From: Coprobacter secundus
GTDB taxonomy: Bacteria; Bacteroidota; Bacteroidia; Bacteroidales; Coprobacteraceae
Direction of reading: 5' to 3'
NCBI GenBank assembly: GCA_000803105.1
Contig: JTDA01000001.1
Coordinates: forward strand, 372,001-436,000
Length of the DNA: 64,000 bases
The first letter of the stretch is position 1; every line of letters starts with the position of its first letter. Below are positions 36,029 to 44,738 of the stretch, piece by piece. Made by a program: the position numbers and the translations under genes. The notes beneath the pieces are model-generated. The model did no database searches and was not told where the DNA came from. It worked only from the letters and a program-made list of their open reading frames with translations.

Positions 36029-36643
36029 TCAAAACAGATATGCTGCTGTAATAGTCCAGAAACGATTTTTAGCATTTATAGTAGTCGCATCGTCACTAAA
36101 TCGAAGAGTCTTATTCAACCCCCATCCGTACTGTGCCGATACCTGCACTTTGTTCAATAACTCCAAGCCTGCGCCCAGATTTATCGATGTATCGAATTTT
36201 CGCTTTTTAAATTCTTCTGAAATATTGTTTCCCACCAAAAAAGCAAAACTTGGCCCGACAAACAAATAAGGTTTTACAACAGGCAAAGTAAACTTATACT
36301 TCAGATTCAATGGAATCTCGATATAATCGAGCTTCTGAGTTTTCGAATTTCCCAGTCCTACCACATTCCCCGCAATTTCCGTCACATCTTTGAACTTCAA
36401 TTTCGAGCCATGACGACTGTACATCAATGCACCATCAACACCTACGCCCAAACCCGGAATCATAAACTCGGCCATCACACCTCCGGTAAATCCGGCCACA
36501 TTCGATGATTTCATAATATCTTTACTGAAAGACAAGTCTGAAACATTGACCCCTGCCCGAATTCCAAACCTTAGCTGAGCCTCGGCCGTAGATATTGTCA
36601 AGAGTCCCACTACACACAATAAACCTGTTATCAATTTTTTCAT
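36029..36643 (-). CDS. Outer-membrane beta-barrel protein, paralogue of the preceding gene
   Basis: The 204-residue product has a signal peptide ending in AEA, then RFGIRAGVNVSDL and the same strand order as its neighbour at 35206, with high similarity through NVAGFTGGVMAEFMIPGLGV and LDYIEIPLNLKYK, and the same C-terminal TITAAYLF. The two genes arose by duplication. The variable stretches (for example the loop at about residues 85-100 and the region near 185) are where surface loops would be expected, so they may differ in ligand or phage exposure. Function is unknown. Confidence 0.85.
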   Translation of the reverse strand: MKKLITGLLCVVGLLTISTAEAQLRFGIRAGVNVSDLSFSKDIMKSSNVAGFTGGVMAEFMIPGLGVGVDGALMYSRHGSKLKFKDVTEIAGNVVGLGNSKTQKLDYIEIPLNLKYKFTLPVVKPYLFVGPSFAFLVGNNISEEFKKRKFDTSINLGAGLELLNKVQVSAQYGWGLNKTLRFSDDATTINAKNRFWTITAAYLF

Positions 36644-36834
36644 TACATCCTTTTTTTTAAACGGTATCTATATTCCTTATTATTGTAAAACAAACAAACA
36701 GGCCAAATAGTCGATGAAAAATCAAAAATATTCTGAATAAAGCTAAAGTTCTGCTTCAGAAGCAATCCATTCGATATCTGTTTTTCCTATTTCACAAAAA
36801 AAGAGTATCTTCGTTTTATCAAAATCAGAATGAT

Positions 36835-37152
36835 ATGGAAAATGAAAATACAACAATAGAAGAAAAGATTGTAAAAATGTTACGAACTGTATATGACCCG
36901 GAAATTCCAGTCAATGTATACGACCTGGGGCTTATATACAATGTCGAAGTAGATGACGAGAAAAATGTAAAAATAGAAATGACCTTGACTGCCCCCAACT
37001 GCCCGGCTGCAGACTTCATCGTGGAAGATGTCCGCATGAAAATAGAGAGTATAGAAGACGTAAAAAGTGTGGATATACAACTGGTTTTCGAGCCCGAATG
37101 GGACAAAGACATGATGAGTGAAGAAGCCAAACTGGAACTCGGTTTTTTATAA
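36835..37152 (+). CDS. DUF59/MIP18 family iron-sulfur assembly protein
   Basis: The 105-residue protein is a single DUF59 domain: KIVKMLRTVYDPEIPVNVYDLG near the start and MTLTAPNCPAADFIVEDV with the conserved cysteine in the middle. This family includes SufT and PaaD-like proteins that help mature iron-sulfur proteins. No suf operon genes surround it; lpxH follows after 19 bases on the same strand. The link to iron-sulfur maturation rests on the family. Confidence 0.9.
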   Translation: MENENTTIEEKIVKMLRTVYDPEIPVNVYDLGLIYNVEVDDEKNVKIEMTLTAPNCPAADFIVEDVRMKIESIEDVKSVDIQLVFEPEWDKDMMSEEAKLELGFL

Positions 37153-37171
37153 AATACATAACCTTCTATCA

Positions 37172-37912
37172 ATGAAGCAAATATATTTCATATCCGATTT
37201 GCATTTAGGTGCCCGCACGTTGGATAACCCGAGAGAAACCGAGCGGAGAGTCGTCCGGTGGCTTGACAGTGTAAAGGACAATGCCAAAGCCATATACCTA
37301 ATGGGTGATATCCTGGATTACTGGTACGAATATAAAACTGTAGTTCCCCGTGGATATGTCCGTTTTTTCGGAAAGATAGCAGAACTAACGGATATGGGAA
37401 TAGAAATTCATTGGTTTATCGGGAATCACGATATTTGGATATTCGATTATATCCCTTCAGAATTAGGAGTTATTGTACATACGAAACCTGAAATAAAAAA
37501 TATCGAAGGGAAAAGTTTTTTTCTGGCCCATGGAGATGGATTAGGAAAAACACCTTTCTCATTCCGATTGATACGTAGTATATTTCATAATCGTTTTTGC
37601 CAAATTCTTTACAGTGCCATCCACCCCAGATGGACTGTCGCATTTGCCCACAAATGGTCGTCACACAGCAGGCTAAACGCTAAAGAAACTACCTATAAAG
37701 GAGAAAGTGAAGAATATCTGGTAAATTTTGCAAAAAACTTTCTATCCAAAGAACACATCGATTATTTCATTTTCGGCCACAGGCATATTATGCTCGACCT
37801 GATGTTAAAAAGAGACAGTCGTATACTGATTCTCGGAGACTGGATAACACTCTTCTCCTACGCCACTTTTGACGGAGAAAACATCAAGCTGGAACAATTT
37901 GAAACCGAATAA
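37172..37912 (+). CDS. lpxH: UDP-2,3-diacylglucosamine diphosphatase (LpxH-type)
   Basis: LpxH hydrolyses UDP-2,3-diacylglucosamine to lipid X in lipid A synthesis. I start at ATG 37172 (MKQIYFISDLHLGAR), giving 246 residues; the open frame extends 54 bases further into the preceding gene but lacks family support. The metallophosphatase signature is complete: DLH, GDILDYW, GNHD, AHGDGLG and GHRH. The enzyme acts at the inner membrane. It sits behind a DUF59 gene and ahead of corA. Confidence 0.93.
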   Translation: MKQIYFISDLHLGARTLDNPRETERRVVRWLDSVKDNAKAIYLMGDILDYWYEYKTVVPRGYVRFFGKIAELTDMGIEIHWFIGNHDIWIFDYIPSELGVIVHTKPEIKNIEGKSFFLAHGDGLGKTPFSFRLIRSIFHNRFCQILYSAIHPRWTVAFAHKWSSHSRLNAKETTYKGESEEYLVNFAKNFLSKEHIDYFIFGHRHIMLDLMLKRDSRILILGDWITLFSYATFDGENIKLEQFETE

Positions 37913-37987
37913 TCAGACCCTGTCTTTTCACTTAGGATTACTAAAGCTCTTTCCGAAAAATTCAGTATATTTTTTATCTGATTTTAT

Positions 37988-38018
37988 TTCTCTTTCAACA
38001 TAACTTTTTTACCTTTGC
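37988..38018 (+). promoter_or_regulatory. Predicted promoter of the corA leader
   Basis: TTTC at 37988-37991, a 19-base spacer and TACCTTTG at 38011-38018 match the Bacteroides pattern with one mismatch in the -33 box. The predicted start near 38025 is ahead of a tiny ORF and a hairpin, so the corA leader is about 100 bases long. Confidence 0.65.
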
Positions 38019-38041
38019 CCCGATTCATTAAAAAATACAAA

Positions 38042-38071
38042 ATGGACGATTATCATTCGCGTTATTATTAA
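38042..38071 (+). CDS. Possible 9-residue leader peptide upstream of corA
   Basis: An ATG at 38042 opens a frame encoding MDDYHSRYY and a TAA at 38069-38071. It begins about 17 bases after the predicted transcription start and ends five bases before a 10-base-stem hairpin. Three of nine codons are Tyr. Position and size suggest a leader peptide, but an ORF this short can also arise by chance and no strong ribosome-binding site is seen. Confidence 0.35.
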   Translation: MDDYHSRYY

Positions 38072-38075
38072 TTTA

Positions 38076-38107
38076 AGGCAGAATTTTTCACATTACGAAT
38101 TCTGCCT
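38076..38107 (+). promoter_or_regulatory. Leader hairpin directly before corA
   Basis: AGGCAGAATT (38076-38085) pairs exactly with AATTCTGCCT (38098-38107) across a 12-base loop. No T tract follows on either strand, so it is not a classical terminator. It ends 8 bases before the first corA ATG and 10 bases before the GGAGG at 38118-38122, so folding could affect ribosome access. Confidence 0.6.
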
Positions 38108-38130
38108 GTAAAAACATGGAGGATTGTAAT

Positions 38131-39045
38131 ATGAAAAATTACATCATGGGAACAAACGGACTTATCTTTGTAAAAGAACGGATGCCCAATTGCTGGATTA
38201 ATATAGAAGAACCGACTTCGGCCGAAATCCAATATCTGACACAGGAGCTAAAGATTCCTCTCTCTTTTTTAAAGGACATAGAAGATGTCGACGAACGTCC
38301 ACGCATCGAAAATGAAGATGATTGGCAGATTATCATTATACGTATACCGGTACGCAGCAACGATGAGAAGCTTCCGTTTATCACGGTGCCATTAGGTATC
38401 ATCCTGAAAGACGATATTATAGTCACCGTTTGCTATTACAAATCCGAGATGTTATCTGATTTTATCTCTTACAGCAATCGCAAAAACATAGGATTCAGCG
38501 GAAGATATGACCTTCTTCTCAAACTCTTGCTTTCCTCTTCCGTATGGTATCTGAAATATCTCAAACAAATAAATATATGCATCAAGTCCTGCGAAAAAGA
38601 ACTTGAAAAATCGGTACGGAATCAAGAACTCCAAGCGTTGCTACAAATAGAAAAGTGTTTTGTATTTTTCATTACCTCTCTCAAAGGTAATTCCATATTG
38701 TTGTCCCGCATCAAAGGTAAGCCGGGAATAGATTCCGATTTATTAGAAGATGTAGAAATTGAGATGAAACAGGCTCTCGAAACGACCAACGTATATAGCG
38801 ATATACTTGCCGGAATGATGGATGCTTATGCCTCAGTAATAGGGAACAATATGAATAATATAATGAAACAGCTTACGCTTATATCTATCATTCTAATGAT
38901 TCCTACATTGATTGCAAGTTTTTATGGGATGAACGTACCCAACGCTTTACAAGATAATCCGTTCGGGCTGACAATTATCGTCATTACATCTCTACTTATT
39001 TCCTCATGCGGAGTATTACTATGCCGATACAGAAAATGGCTGTGA
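38131..39045 (+). CDS. corA: CorA family magnesium transporter
   Basis: CorA proteins form pentameric channels for magnesium and cobalt. From ATG 38131 the product is 304 residues: a large cytoplasmic alpha/beta domain, a long helix (residues about 175-245), and two C-terminal membrane helices, the first ending in the family signature GMNVP. I prefer this start because GGAGG at 38118-38122 is an ideal ribosome-binding site at an 8-base distance; the in-frame ATG 38116 would add five residues. The leader with a tiny ORF and hairpin suggests post-initiation control. Confidence 0.92.
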   Translation: MKNYIMGTNGLIFVKERMPNCWINIEEPTSAEIQYLTQELKIPLSFLKDIEDVDERPRIENEDDWQIIIIRIPVRSNDEKLPFITVPLGIILKDDIIVTVCYYKSEMLSDFISYSNRKNIGFSGRYDLLLKLLLSSSVWYLKYLKQINICIKSCEKELEKSVRNQELQALLQIEKCFVFFITSLKGNSILLSRIKGKPGIDSDLLEDVEIEMKQALETTNVYSDILAGMMDAYASVIGNNMNNIMKQLTLISIILMIPTLIASFYGMNVPNALQDNPFGLTIIVITSLLISSCGVLLCRYRKWL

Positions 39046-39053
39046 AACATAAA

Positions 39054-39098
39054 CAAAAAAGACCGGTTTTTTCTTTTAAGAATCCGGCCTTTTTTCAT
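39054..39098. terminator. Bidirectional terminator between corA and ackA
   Basis: AAAAAAGACCGG and CCGGCCTTTTTT form an imperfect stem with T runs on both strands. It closes corA on the plus strand and ackA on the minus strand. Confidence 0.8.
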
Positions 39099-39113
39099 AC
39101 GTAGTTTTTATAA

Positions 39114-40316
39114 TTAACGGTTTAAGAGAATCTCCTGCGTATCAGATGCTATCATATATTCTTCGTCAGTAGGAATAACAACAACTTTCACTTTTGAGTC
39201 GGCAGAACTTATTATCGCTTCAGTCCCCCTTACGGTTTTATTAGCCTCCGCATCGATCTTCACTCCCATAAATTCAAGGCCTTGGCAGGCAACCTCACGA
39301 GTCAGAGTCTGGTTTTCTCCCACTCCTCCGGTAAATACTATAATATCGACCCCACCTAAAGCCGCTGCATATGCTCCGATATATTTACGAATACGATAGT
39401 CATACATAGACAAAGCCAAACGTGCCCGTTCATTTCCCGCAGCAATGGCCGATTCTATTTCTCTCATATCCGAAGATACTCCCGATACACCAAGAACTCC
39501 ACATTTTTTATTTACAAATGTCGACAATCCTGCTGCATCTAAATGTTCCTTTTCCATTATAAAAGAAAGGGCTCCGGCATCTATATCGCCCGAACGAGTT
39601 CCCATTAATAAGCCCTCAACAGGAGTCAATCCCATTGACGTATCTATCGACTTACCATCTTTAATCGCTGTAATAGAACCACCATTTCCCACATGGCAAG
39701 TTATAATACGCTGTGACTCATACGGTACCCCCAAAAATTCACAAGCACGACGCGACACATAGCGATGGCTGGTACCATGGAATCCATAACGGCGTATTGC
39801 ATACTTTTCATACATTTCATACGGGATACCATACATATAAGCGTGTTTAGGCATAGTCTGGTGAAAAGCCGTATCAAACACTGCGACTTGCGGTACATTC
39901 GGCAAAATAGCCTCTACTGCGTCTATACCCTTCAAGTTGGCCGGATTATGTAACGGAGCAATATCGATACATTCGACAATCTTATCTTTTACCTCCTTGG
40001 TTATCAATACCGACTGGTTGAATTTCTCTCCTCCATGCACGACGCGATGGCCGACAGCATCAATTTCTTCCAAAGATTTTATGCAGCCATACTTTTCACT
40101 GGTCAATGTATTCAATATGAAATCTATGCCAACGGTATGTTCTGGAATATCTTTTTCCAGAATCACTTTCTCCCCATCAGGTAAAGTAAGCTTTAAGAAA
40201 GCTCCTTTCAACCCGATTTTTTCAACTCCGCCCTGAGCTAAAACAGCCTTCGTATCGGTATCGAACAATTTATATTTAATGGATGATGAACCGCAGTTCA
40301 ATACTAAAACTTTCAT
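39114..40316 (-). CDS. ackA: Acetate kinase
   Basis: AckA makes ATP from acetyl phosphate and ADP, releasing acetate. The 400-residue protein begins MKVLVLNCGSSSIKYKLF, the ASKHA-fold signature of acetate kinases, and contains VGHRVVHGGEKF, FDTAFHQTMP, and GTSHRYVS, which hold the catalytic His and Arg residues. It lies 33 bases downstream of pta on the same strand; the pair forms the acetate pathway from acetyl-CoA. Confidence 0.97.
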   Translation of the reverse strand: MKVLVLNCGSSSIKYKLFDTDTKAVLAQGGVEKIGLKGAFLKLTLPDGEKVILEKDIPEHTVGIDFILNTLTSEKYGCIKSLEEIDAVGHRVVHGGEKFNQSVLITKEVKDKIVECIDIAPLHNPANLKGIDAVEAILPNVPQVAVFDTAFHQTMPKHAYMYGIPYEMYEKYAIRRYGFHGTSHRYVSRRACEFLGVPYESQRIITCHVGNGGSITAIKDGKSIDTSMGLTPVEGLLMGTRSGDIDAGALSFIMEKEHLDAAGLSTFVNKKCGVLGVSGVSSDMREIESAIAAGNERARLALSMYDYRIRKYIGAYAAALGGVDIIVFTGGVGENQTLTREVACQGLEFMGVKIDAEANKTVRGTEAIISSADSKVKVVVIPTDEEYMIASDTQEILLNR

Positions 40317-40349
40317 GTCTTATCTTTTTATTATTTAAAATGCAATTCA

Positions 40350-41360
40350 CTATTTACTTTTAATTCCTATAGCTTGGTTGGCGGTAATAGCAATCATCTT
40401 ATATATATCATCCACAGAACATCCTCGTGAAAGGTCATTCACCGGAGCAGCAATACCTTGCAAAATAGGGCCAATGGCTTCTGCTCCACCTAAACGCTGA
40501 ACAAGTTTGTACGAGATATTACCAGTCTCAAGAGACGGGAACACCAATACGTTGGCATGACCGGCAATAGAACTTCCCGGAGCTTTGCTCTCTCCTACCG
40601 AAGGAACAATCGCAGCATCAGCCTGCAACTCTCCCTCAATTTGCAAAGAAGGATCCATCTCTTTAGCAATACGGGTCGCTTCTACTACTTTATCTACCAT
40701 TTCATGTTTCGCACTACCTTTAGTCGAGAAACTCAACATTGCAATACGAGGTTCAAAACCTGCAATCGTACGAGTAGTATGGCCGGTAGAGACGGCAATT
40801 TGAGCCAATTCTTCCGCATTCGGATTCGGAAGCACAGCACAATCAGCAAATACCATGATACCATTCTCTCCATATTCCTTATTAGGAACAAACATTAAGA
40901 ATGCTCCTGAAACAACACTCACGCCCGGAGCGGTCTTCACAATCTGGAATGCAGCACGCAACACATTTCCCGTTGTATTCATTGCTCCAGCTACTTCTCC
41001 ATCCGCATCACCACTCTTAATCATTAAGCACGCCAGGAATAAAGGATCCTCAACTGTTTTTGCAGCCTGCTCCACAGTCATACCTTTTTTCTTACGCAAT
41101 TCGAACAACAAATTTGCGTATTCTTCCTTTTTCTCGTGGTCTTTCGGATCCACGATTACAGCTTTGCCAATATTACTCAAGCCATTTTTTTCAGCCAGAG
41201 CCATAATCTCGGCACGGTTACCAATCAATATTACATCAGCTACAGCATCTGCAATAACACGATCTGCAGCCTTTAATGTACGTTCCTCCGTTCCTTCCGG
41301 GAGGACAATGCGCTGCCTGTCTGCTTTTGCACGCGCAATAATCTGATTTATCAAATCCAT
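40350..41360 (-). CDS. pta: Phosphate acetyltransferase
   Basis: Pta converts acetyl-CoA and phosphate to acetyl phosphate, the substrate of AckA. The 336-residue protein is the short, single-domain form without the N-terminal regulatory domains of the E. coli enzyme. IVLPEGTEERTLKAAD near residues 18-33 and the SFSTKGSAKHEMV and GPILQGIAAPVNDLSRGC blocks are characteristic. A -7 box TATTTTTG on the minus strand at 41410-41417 lies about 50 bases upstream. It forms an operon with ackA. Confidence 0.97.
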   Translation of the reverse strand: MDLINQIIARAKADRQRIVLPEGTEERTLKAADRVIADAVADVILIGNRAEIMALAEKNGLSNIGKAVIVDPKDHEKKEEYANLLFELRKKKGMTVEQAAKTVEDPLFLACLMIKSGDADGEVAGAMNTTGNVLRAAFQIVKTAPGVSVVSGAFLMFVPNKEYGENGIMVFADCAVLPNPNAEELAQIAVSTGHTTRTIAGFEPRIAMLSFSTKGSAKHEMVDKVVEATRIAKEMDPSLQIEGELQADAAIVPSVGESKAPGSSIAGHANVLVFPSLETGNISYKLVQRLGGAEAIGPILQGIAAPVNDLSRGCSVDDIYKMIAITANQAIGIKSK

Positions 41361-41409
41361 AACTAAGGAAATATTTTGTTACACTTTACAAACTCTCCGA
41401 TTCGCGGTA

Positions 41410-41417
41410 CAAAAATA
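41410..41417 (-). promoter_or_regulatory. Predicted pta-ackA promoter, -7 box
   Basis: TATTTTTG on the minus strand fits TANNTTTG. A convincing -33 TTTG is not at the right spacing, so the call rests on the -7 box and its position ahead of pta. Confidence 0.5.
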
Positions 41418-41614
41418 CAAATAAATGCAATATGGAGATAGCAATTTTTAATAAAAATTCCAATCTCGGGTTATCAAAATCAACAAAAAGCTTTTCGACA
41501 CATTTTAAGTTTTATATTTATCCCGTTCAAAGCCTCTTCTTCCTCAAAATAAGTAATTATTATCTATTTTTAATTATTATATTTGTATTTTATGATAAGA
41601 ATTAAAACATAAGT

Positions 41615-42958
41615 ATGAATATACGGAAATTCAAACAAATCTTTATAATATATATCATTTTATCTTTTATTTTTCCTCATGTTTATGCAAGAGAAAAAAC
41701 GTATTTCAAACATGTATCTATTTATGGAAGTAATCACCCAATATCATTTCTTCAGACAGATTCTATTATAAAGCTCAGGATAATGCCTCCTCACCTGCAA
41801 AATATTATTTGCAAAATACAAAAACAAAAAAATATTATCGAATGCCCCAGAACTCTGTTCTATACCGATTATATTTACTTTTCTGATCCGGATATGAACG
41901 CTATTGCATTTAATTTATACATGACCTATTTATTTCTTGACAAAAATGACCGGATACATGCACTTGCTTTGTGCAACAAAATAGAAAATGATTTAGACTC
42001 CATTTCTGAAAAATTTCCCCGAGTGAAGTCTTTCCTAAAAGAATGGCTCAACTTGTTATATGCAAATATTTATATCGGAAACAAACAAAACCATATCGCA
42101 AGACTTTATTTGAAAAGGTTTGACACACATAACAATCCAGCCTTGGATATACCCAAATTGGAAACCTTTGCCCGCTATTATTTTTCATCGGACAAATACG
42201 ACAAGGCTTTAGCCGTAACAGACTCAATAATACAAAAAAGTCAAAAGTCTTCGATATATATACCCGCTCTTTATTATAAAGCTTCTATATTCGAAAAATG
42301 GGAAAATTACGAAAAAGCAAATGAAATATATAAGGAAATCAATCTGACGAAAGATTCTATTCTGAATGAATTAGTATCCGAATATTCCATCCTAAAATTC
42401 AGAAAATATAATAAAAGCAAACATTTCCATGAAATTTCCGGAGCAACAATAAGCTCTATTTTTCTAATTACTGCTTTGATATGCATAGGATTTTTTAATC
42501 GTTCCTGGATAGATACATTTTTACGTAAACTCGTTTCCCAAGTGCCAAAACTTATTTCCGCCCCCAATAATATACAAAAAGAAAATACAACAAATCATGA
42601 AGAAATTCTTTTCAACCAGATACAAGATATCATGAAAAGAAAAGAGTTATTCAAAATACCTTCTTATTCCCTCGAAGAATTGAGCATGGAACTCTATACC
42701 AACCGTTCCTACATCTCCAGAAGTATAAACAAATATGGACAAATGAATTTTAACCAATGGCTCAATAGTTTACGAATAGACTATATCCTCTCTCGATTAC
42801 CGTCCGACTGCACTTTAGCCAATTTAAAAGAAATTGCCTTTGAGTCCGGATTCGCTTCTATGGCTACATTTAACAGAGCCTTTTTAGCCGTCACAGGAGT
42901 ATCTCCAAATCAATATTTAGAGCAAAAAAAGGTCAATTTAGAAGAATCCAAATCGTAA
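41615..42958 (+). CDS. Membrane-anchored AraC-type regulator with TPR-like sensor region
   Basis: The 447-residue protein begins with a signal-like hydrophobic helix (residues about 8-25), then a helical, TPR-like periplasmic region (about 60-270; DKALAVTDSIIQK and YEKANEIYKEI resemble TPR turns), one membrane helix at about 280-298, and a cytoplasmic C-terminal AraC helix-turn-helix (residues about 345-435, with SYSLEELSMELYTNRSYISR and VSPNQYLEQKK). This is a one-protein route from an envelope signal to DNA, a type common in Bacteroidetes. It is divergent from pta-ackA. A -7 box TATATTTG is at 41578-41585. The signal and targets are unknown. Confidence 0.82.
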   Translation: MNIRKFKQIFIIYIILSFIFPHVYAREKTYFKHVSIYGSNHPISFLQTDSIIKLRIMPPHLQNIICKIQKQKNIIECPRTLFYTDYIYFSDPDMNAIAFNLYMTYLFLDKNDRIHALALCNKIENDLDSISEKFPRVKSFLKEWLNLLYANIYIGNKQNHIARLYLKRFDTHNNPALDIPKLETFARYYFSSDKYDKALAVTDSIIQKSQKSSIYIPALYYKASIFEKWENYEKANEIYKEINLTKDSILNELVSEYSILKFRKYNKSKHFHEISGATISSIFLITALICIGFFNRSWIDTFLRKLVSQVPKLISAPNNIQKENTTNHEEILFNQIQDIMKRKELFKIPSYSLEELSMELYTNRSYISRSINKYGQMNFNQWLNSLRIDYILSRLPSDCTLANLKEIAFESGFASMATFNRAFLAVTGVSPNQYLEQKKVNLEESKS

Positions 42959-43084
42959 AAATGCAAAAATCAAATCGTAAAAACAAAATATTTCACTGAT
43001 TATTAATTATTTATAGTATAAATCGGTATTTTGCAATTTTCGCTTGTTTTGTAATTTTAGAATTATATCTACCAAAGAATCTCT

Positions 43085-43092
43085 TATTTTTG
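43085..43092 (+). promoter_or_regulatory. Predicted promoter of the histone-like gene, -7 box
   Basis: TATTTTTG fits TANNTTTG and lies 63 bases before the chosen start of the histone-like gene. No matching -33 box is seen. Confidence 0.5.
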
Positions 43093-43155
43093 TTTTTGGA
43101 TAATAAAAGGAGTTTCTTCTCCTTAATTTTAAAACACAACAAAAATCACATTGCT

Positions 43156-43332
43156 ATGAATGAATTAGTTGAAAAAATCAACCTTCTGTGGGACTCATTT
43201 TCTAAAGATGCTGATGCATTAGTTACAAAAGGTAACAAATCTGCAGGCCAAAGAGCTCGTAAAACATCATTAGAGCTTGCAGCTTTATTAAAAGAGTTCC
43301 GTGCTCAATCTATCGCAGAATCAAAAAAATAA
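43156..43332 (+). CDS. Histone H1-like small protein
   Basis: From ATG 43156 the product is 58 residues, rich in Lys and Ala: MNELVEKINLLWDSFSKDAD, then KGNKSAGQRARKTSLELA. It matches the short histone H1-like (Hc1-type) proteins widespread in Bacteroidetes, thought to bind DNA. The open frame starts 66 bases earlier, but the -7 box would make the extra segment only just transcribed, and the ATG start has the family N-terminus. Its role is presumed nucleoid structuring. Confidence 0.88.
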   Translation: MNELVEKINLLWDSFSKDADALVTKGNKSAGQRARKTSLELAALLKEFRAQSIAESKK

Positions 43333-43410
43333 ATTTCTGTGAAAAAGGAAGAACGCTACTCTTCCGGGGTTTAGAAAAGTATTTGCTTATAGGTTAAAAA
43401 AAGTAGCGAT

Positions 43411-43473
43411 AAAACGCCAAAACCAAAGATATCATCACATTATGAATTGAGGGTTTTTGCGTTTTATTTTTTA
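43411..43473. terminator. Likely bidirectional terminator
   Basis: AAAACGCCAAAACC (43411-43424) and GGTTTTTGCGTTTT (43452-43465) pair with one mismatch across a 27-base loop; T-rich sequence follows on the plus strand and also on the minus strand. It overlaps the stop codon of kdtA. The long loop makes it less certain. Confidence 0.6.
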
Positions 43474-44711
43474 TACGGAATTTGATATAAATCACGTAAA
43501 ATAAGTTCTGAAGCCCCGGCATTATTCTTGATATAATCACCGGCAATAGTTCCGCTTGTTTTCAAATATTCAGAATCGGTGAGCAAACGCGATACTATGG
43601 AAACAAATTCTCTCTTATTCTTTACTGTAAACGCACCGCCACAAGCTATTAAATCTTTCGCTTCCTTAAATTTTTTAAAGTTCGGGCCGAATATCACAGG
43701 CAAACTATAAACCGCAGCTTCCGGTACATTATGTATACCAGCTCCAAACCCACCGCCGACATAAGCTATATCTCCATATCGATAAATAGACGATAACAGT
43801 CCAAAACAATCGATAATAAGACAATCCGCCTTTTTTACAGATTCTTCATCAGCCTGAGTATAAAACACATAAGGGCGTTTCAGTAAAGAGGTTAAATGCC
43901 TAAAGTGCTCCTCATTGATTTCATGTGGAGCTATTATCAATTTAAGCTCTGGAGTATTATTAAAAAACTCAATAAATACATCTTCATCTTTGGGCCAAGA
44001 ACTGCCGGCAACCATTGTAATACACCCTTGAGAAAAAGTTTCTACCAAAGGCAATTCCTTAGCACGAGCCTGAATCTCCAACACCCTGTCGAAACGCGTA
44101 TCGCCAACTACCGTAACATGCTCAACACCGATACCGGACAATAAAAGGCGGGAAGGTTCATCCTGAACATATAGATGAGTGAAATTTTTTAAAATCTTCC
44201 TGAAATAGCCGCCATAAGGCCTAAAAAATATCTGTTTAGACCTAAATATAGCCGACACAATATATGTCGGAATACGGCGAGATGCCAACTCATTCAAATA
44301 ATTAGCCCAAAACTCATATTTAATAAAAATAGCTTGCGAAGGCTTCACTATGTCTAAAAAACGACGGACATTCCCCGGCAAATCAAAGGGCAAATAGCAA
44401 ATCAGATCGGCATTTGAATAGTTCTTACGAACTTCATATCCTGAAGGAGAGAAAAAAGTAACTAATATTTTTTTCTCCGGCATCGCAGCTTTTATAGACT
44501 CGATAATAGGACGTCCCTGCTCAAATTCACCCAAAGATGAAGCATGTATCCATATATAACCTCCTTGAGGATCGGCATTTTCACTTAAATAACGAAATAT
44601 TTCTTTATGTCCTTGTATCATCTTTTTCGCTTTCTTATTCTTTAATGAAGCTAATGACACCAATTGCTTATAAACAAATATTCCGAAATTATATCCTATT
44701 TTCATGTTCAT
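43464..44711 (-). CDS. kdtA: 3-deoxy-D-manno-octulosonic acid transferase
   Basis: KdtA (WaaA) adds Kdo to lipid IVA at the inner membrane during lipopolysaccharide core synthesis. The 415-residue protein has an N-terminal hydrophobic anchor and IWIHASSLGEFEQGRPII near residues 48-65, where the conserved Glu is catalytic. The C-terminal half is a GT-B domain with VAGSSWPKDEDV and YVGGGFGAGIHNVPEAAVY, which binds CMP-Kdo. It is the last gene of a minus-strand run, 27 bases after an uncharacterised predicted outer-membrane protein. Confidence 0.95.
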   Translation of the reverse strand: MNMKIGYNFGIFVYKQLVSLASLKNKKAKKMIQGHKEIFRYLSENADPQGGYIWIHASSLGEFEQGRPIIESIKAAMPEKKILVTFFSPSGYEVRKNYSNADLICYLPFDLPGNVRRFLDIVKPSQAIFIKYEFWANYLNELASRRIPTYIVSAIFRSKQIFFRPYGGYFRKILKNFTHLYVQDEPSRLLLSGIGVEHVTVVGDTRFDRVLEIQARAKELPLVETFSQGCITMVAGSSWPKDEDVFIEFFNNTPELKLIIAPHEINEEHFRHLTSLLKRPYVFYTQADEESVKKADCLIIDCFGLLSSIYRYGDIAYVGGGFGAGIHNVPEAAVYSLPVIFGPNFKKFKEAKDLIACGGAFTVKNKREFVSIVSRLLTDSEYLKTSGTIAGDYIKNNAGASELILRDLYQIPYKK

Positions 44712-44738
44712 TACAGGTTTAAGTCTCCAAACAGTGGC

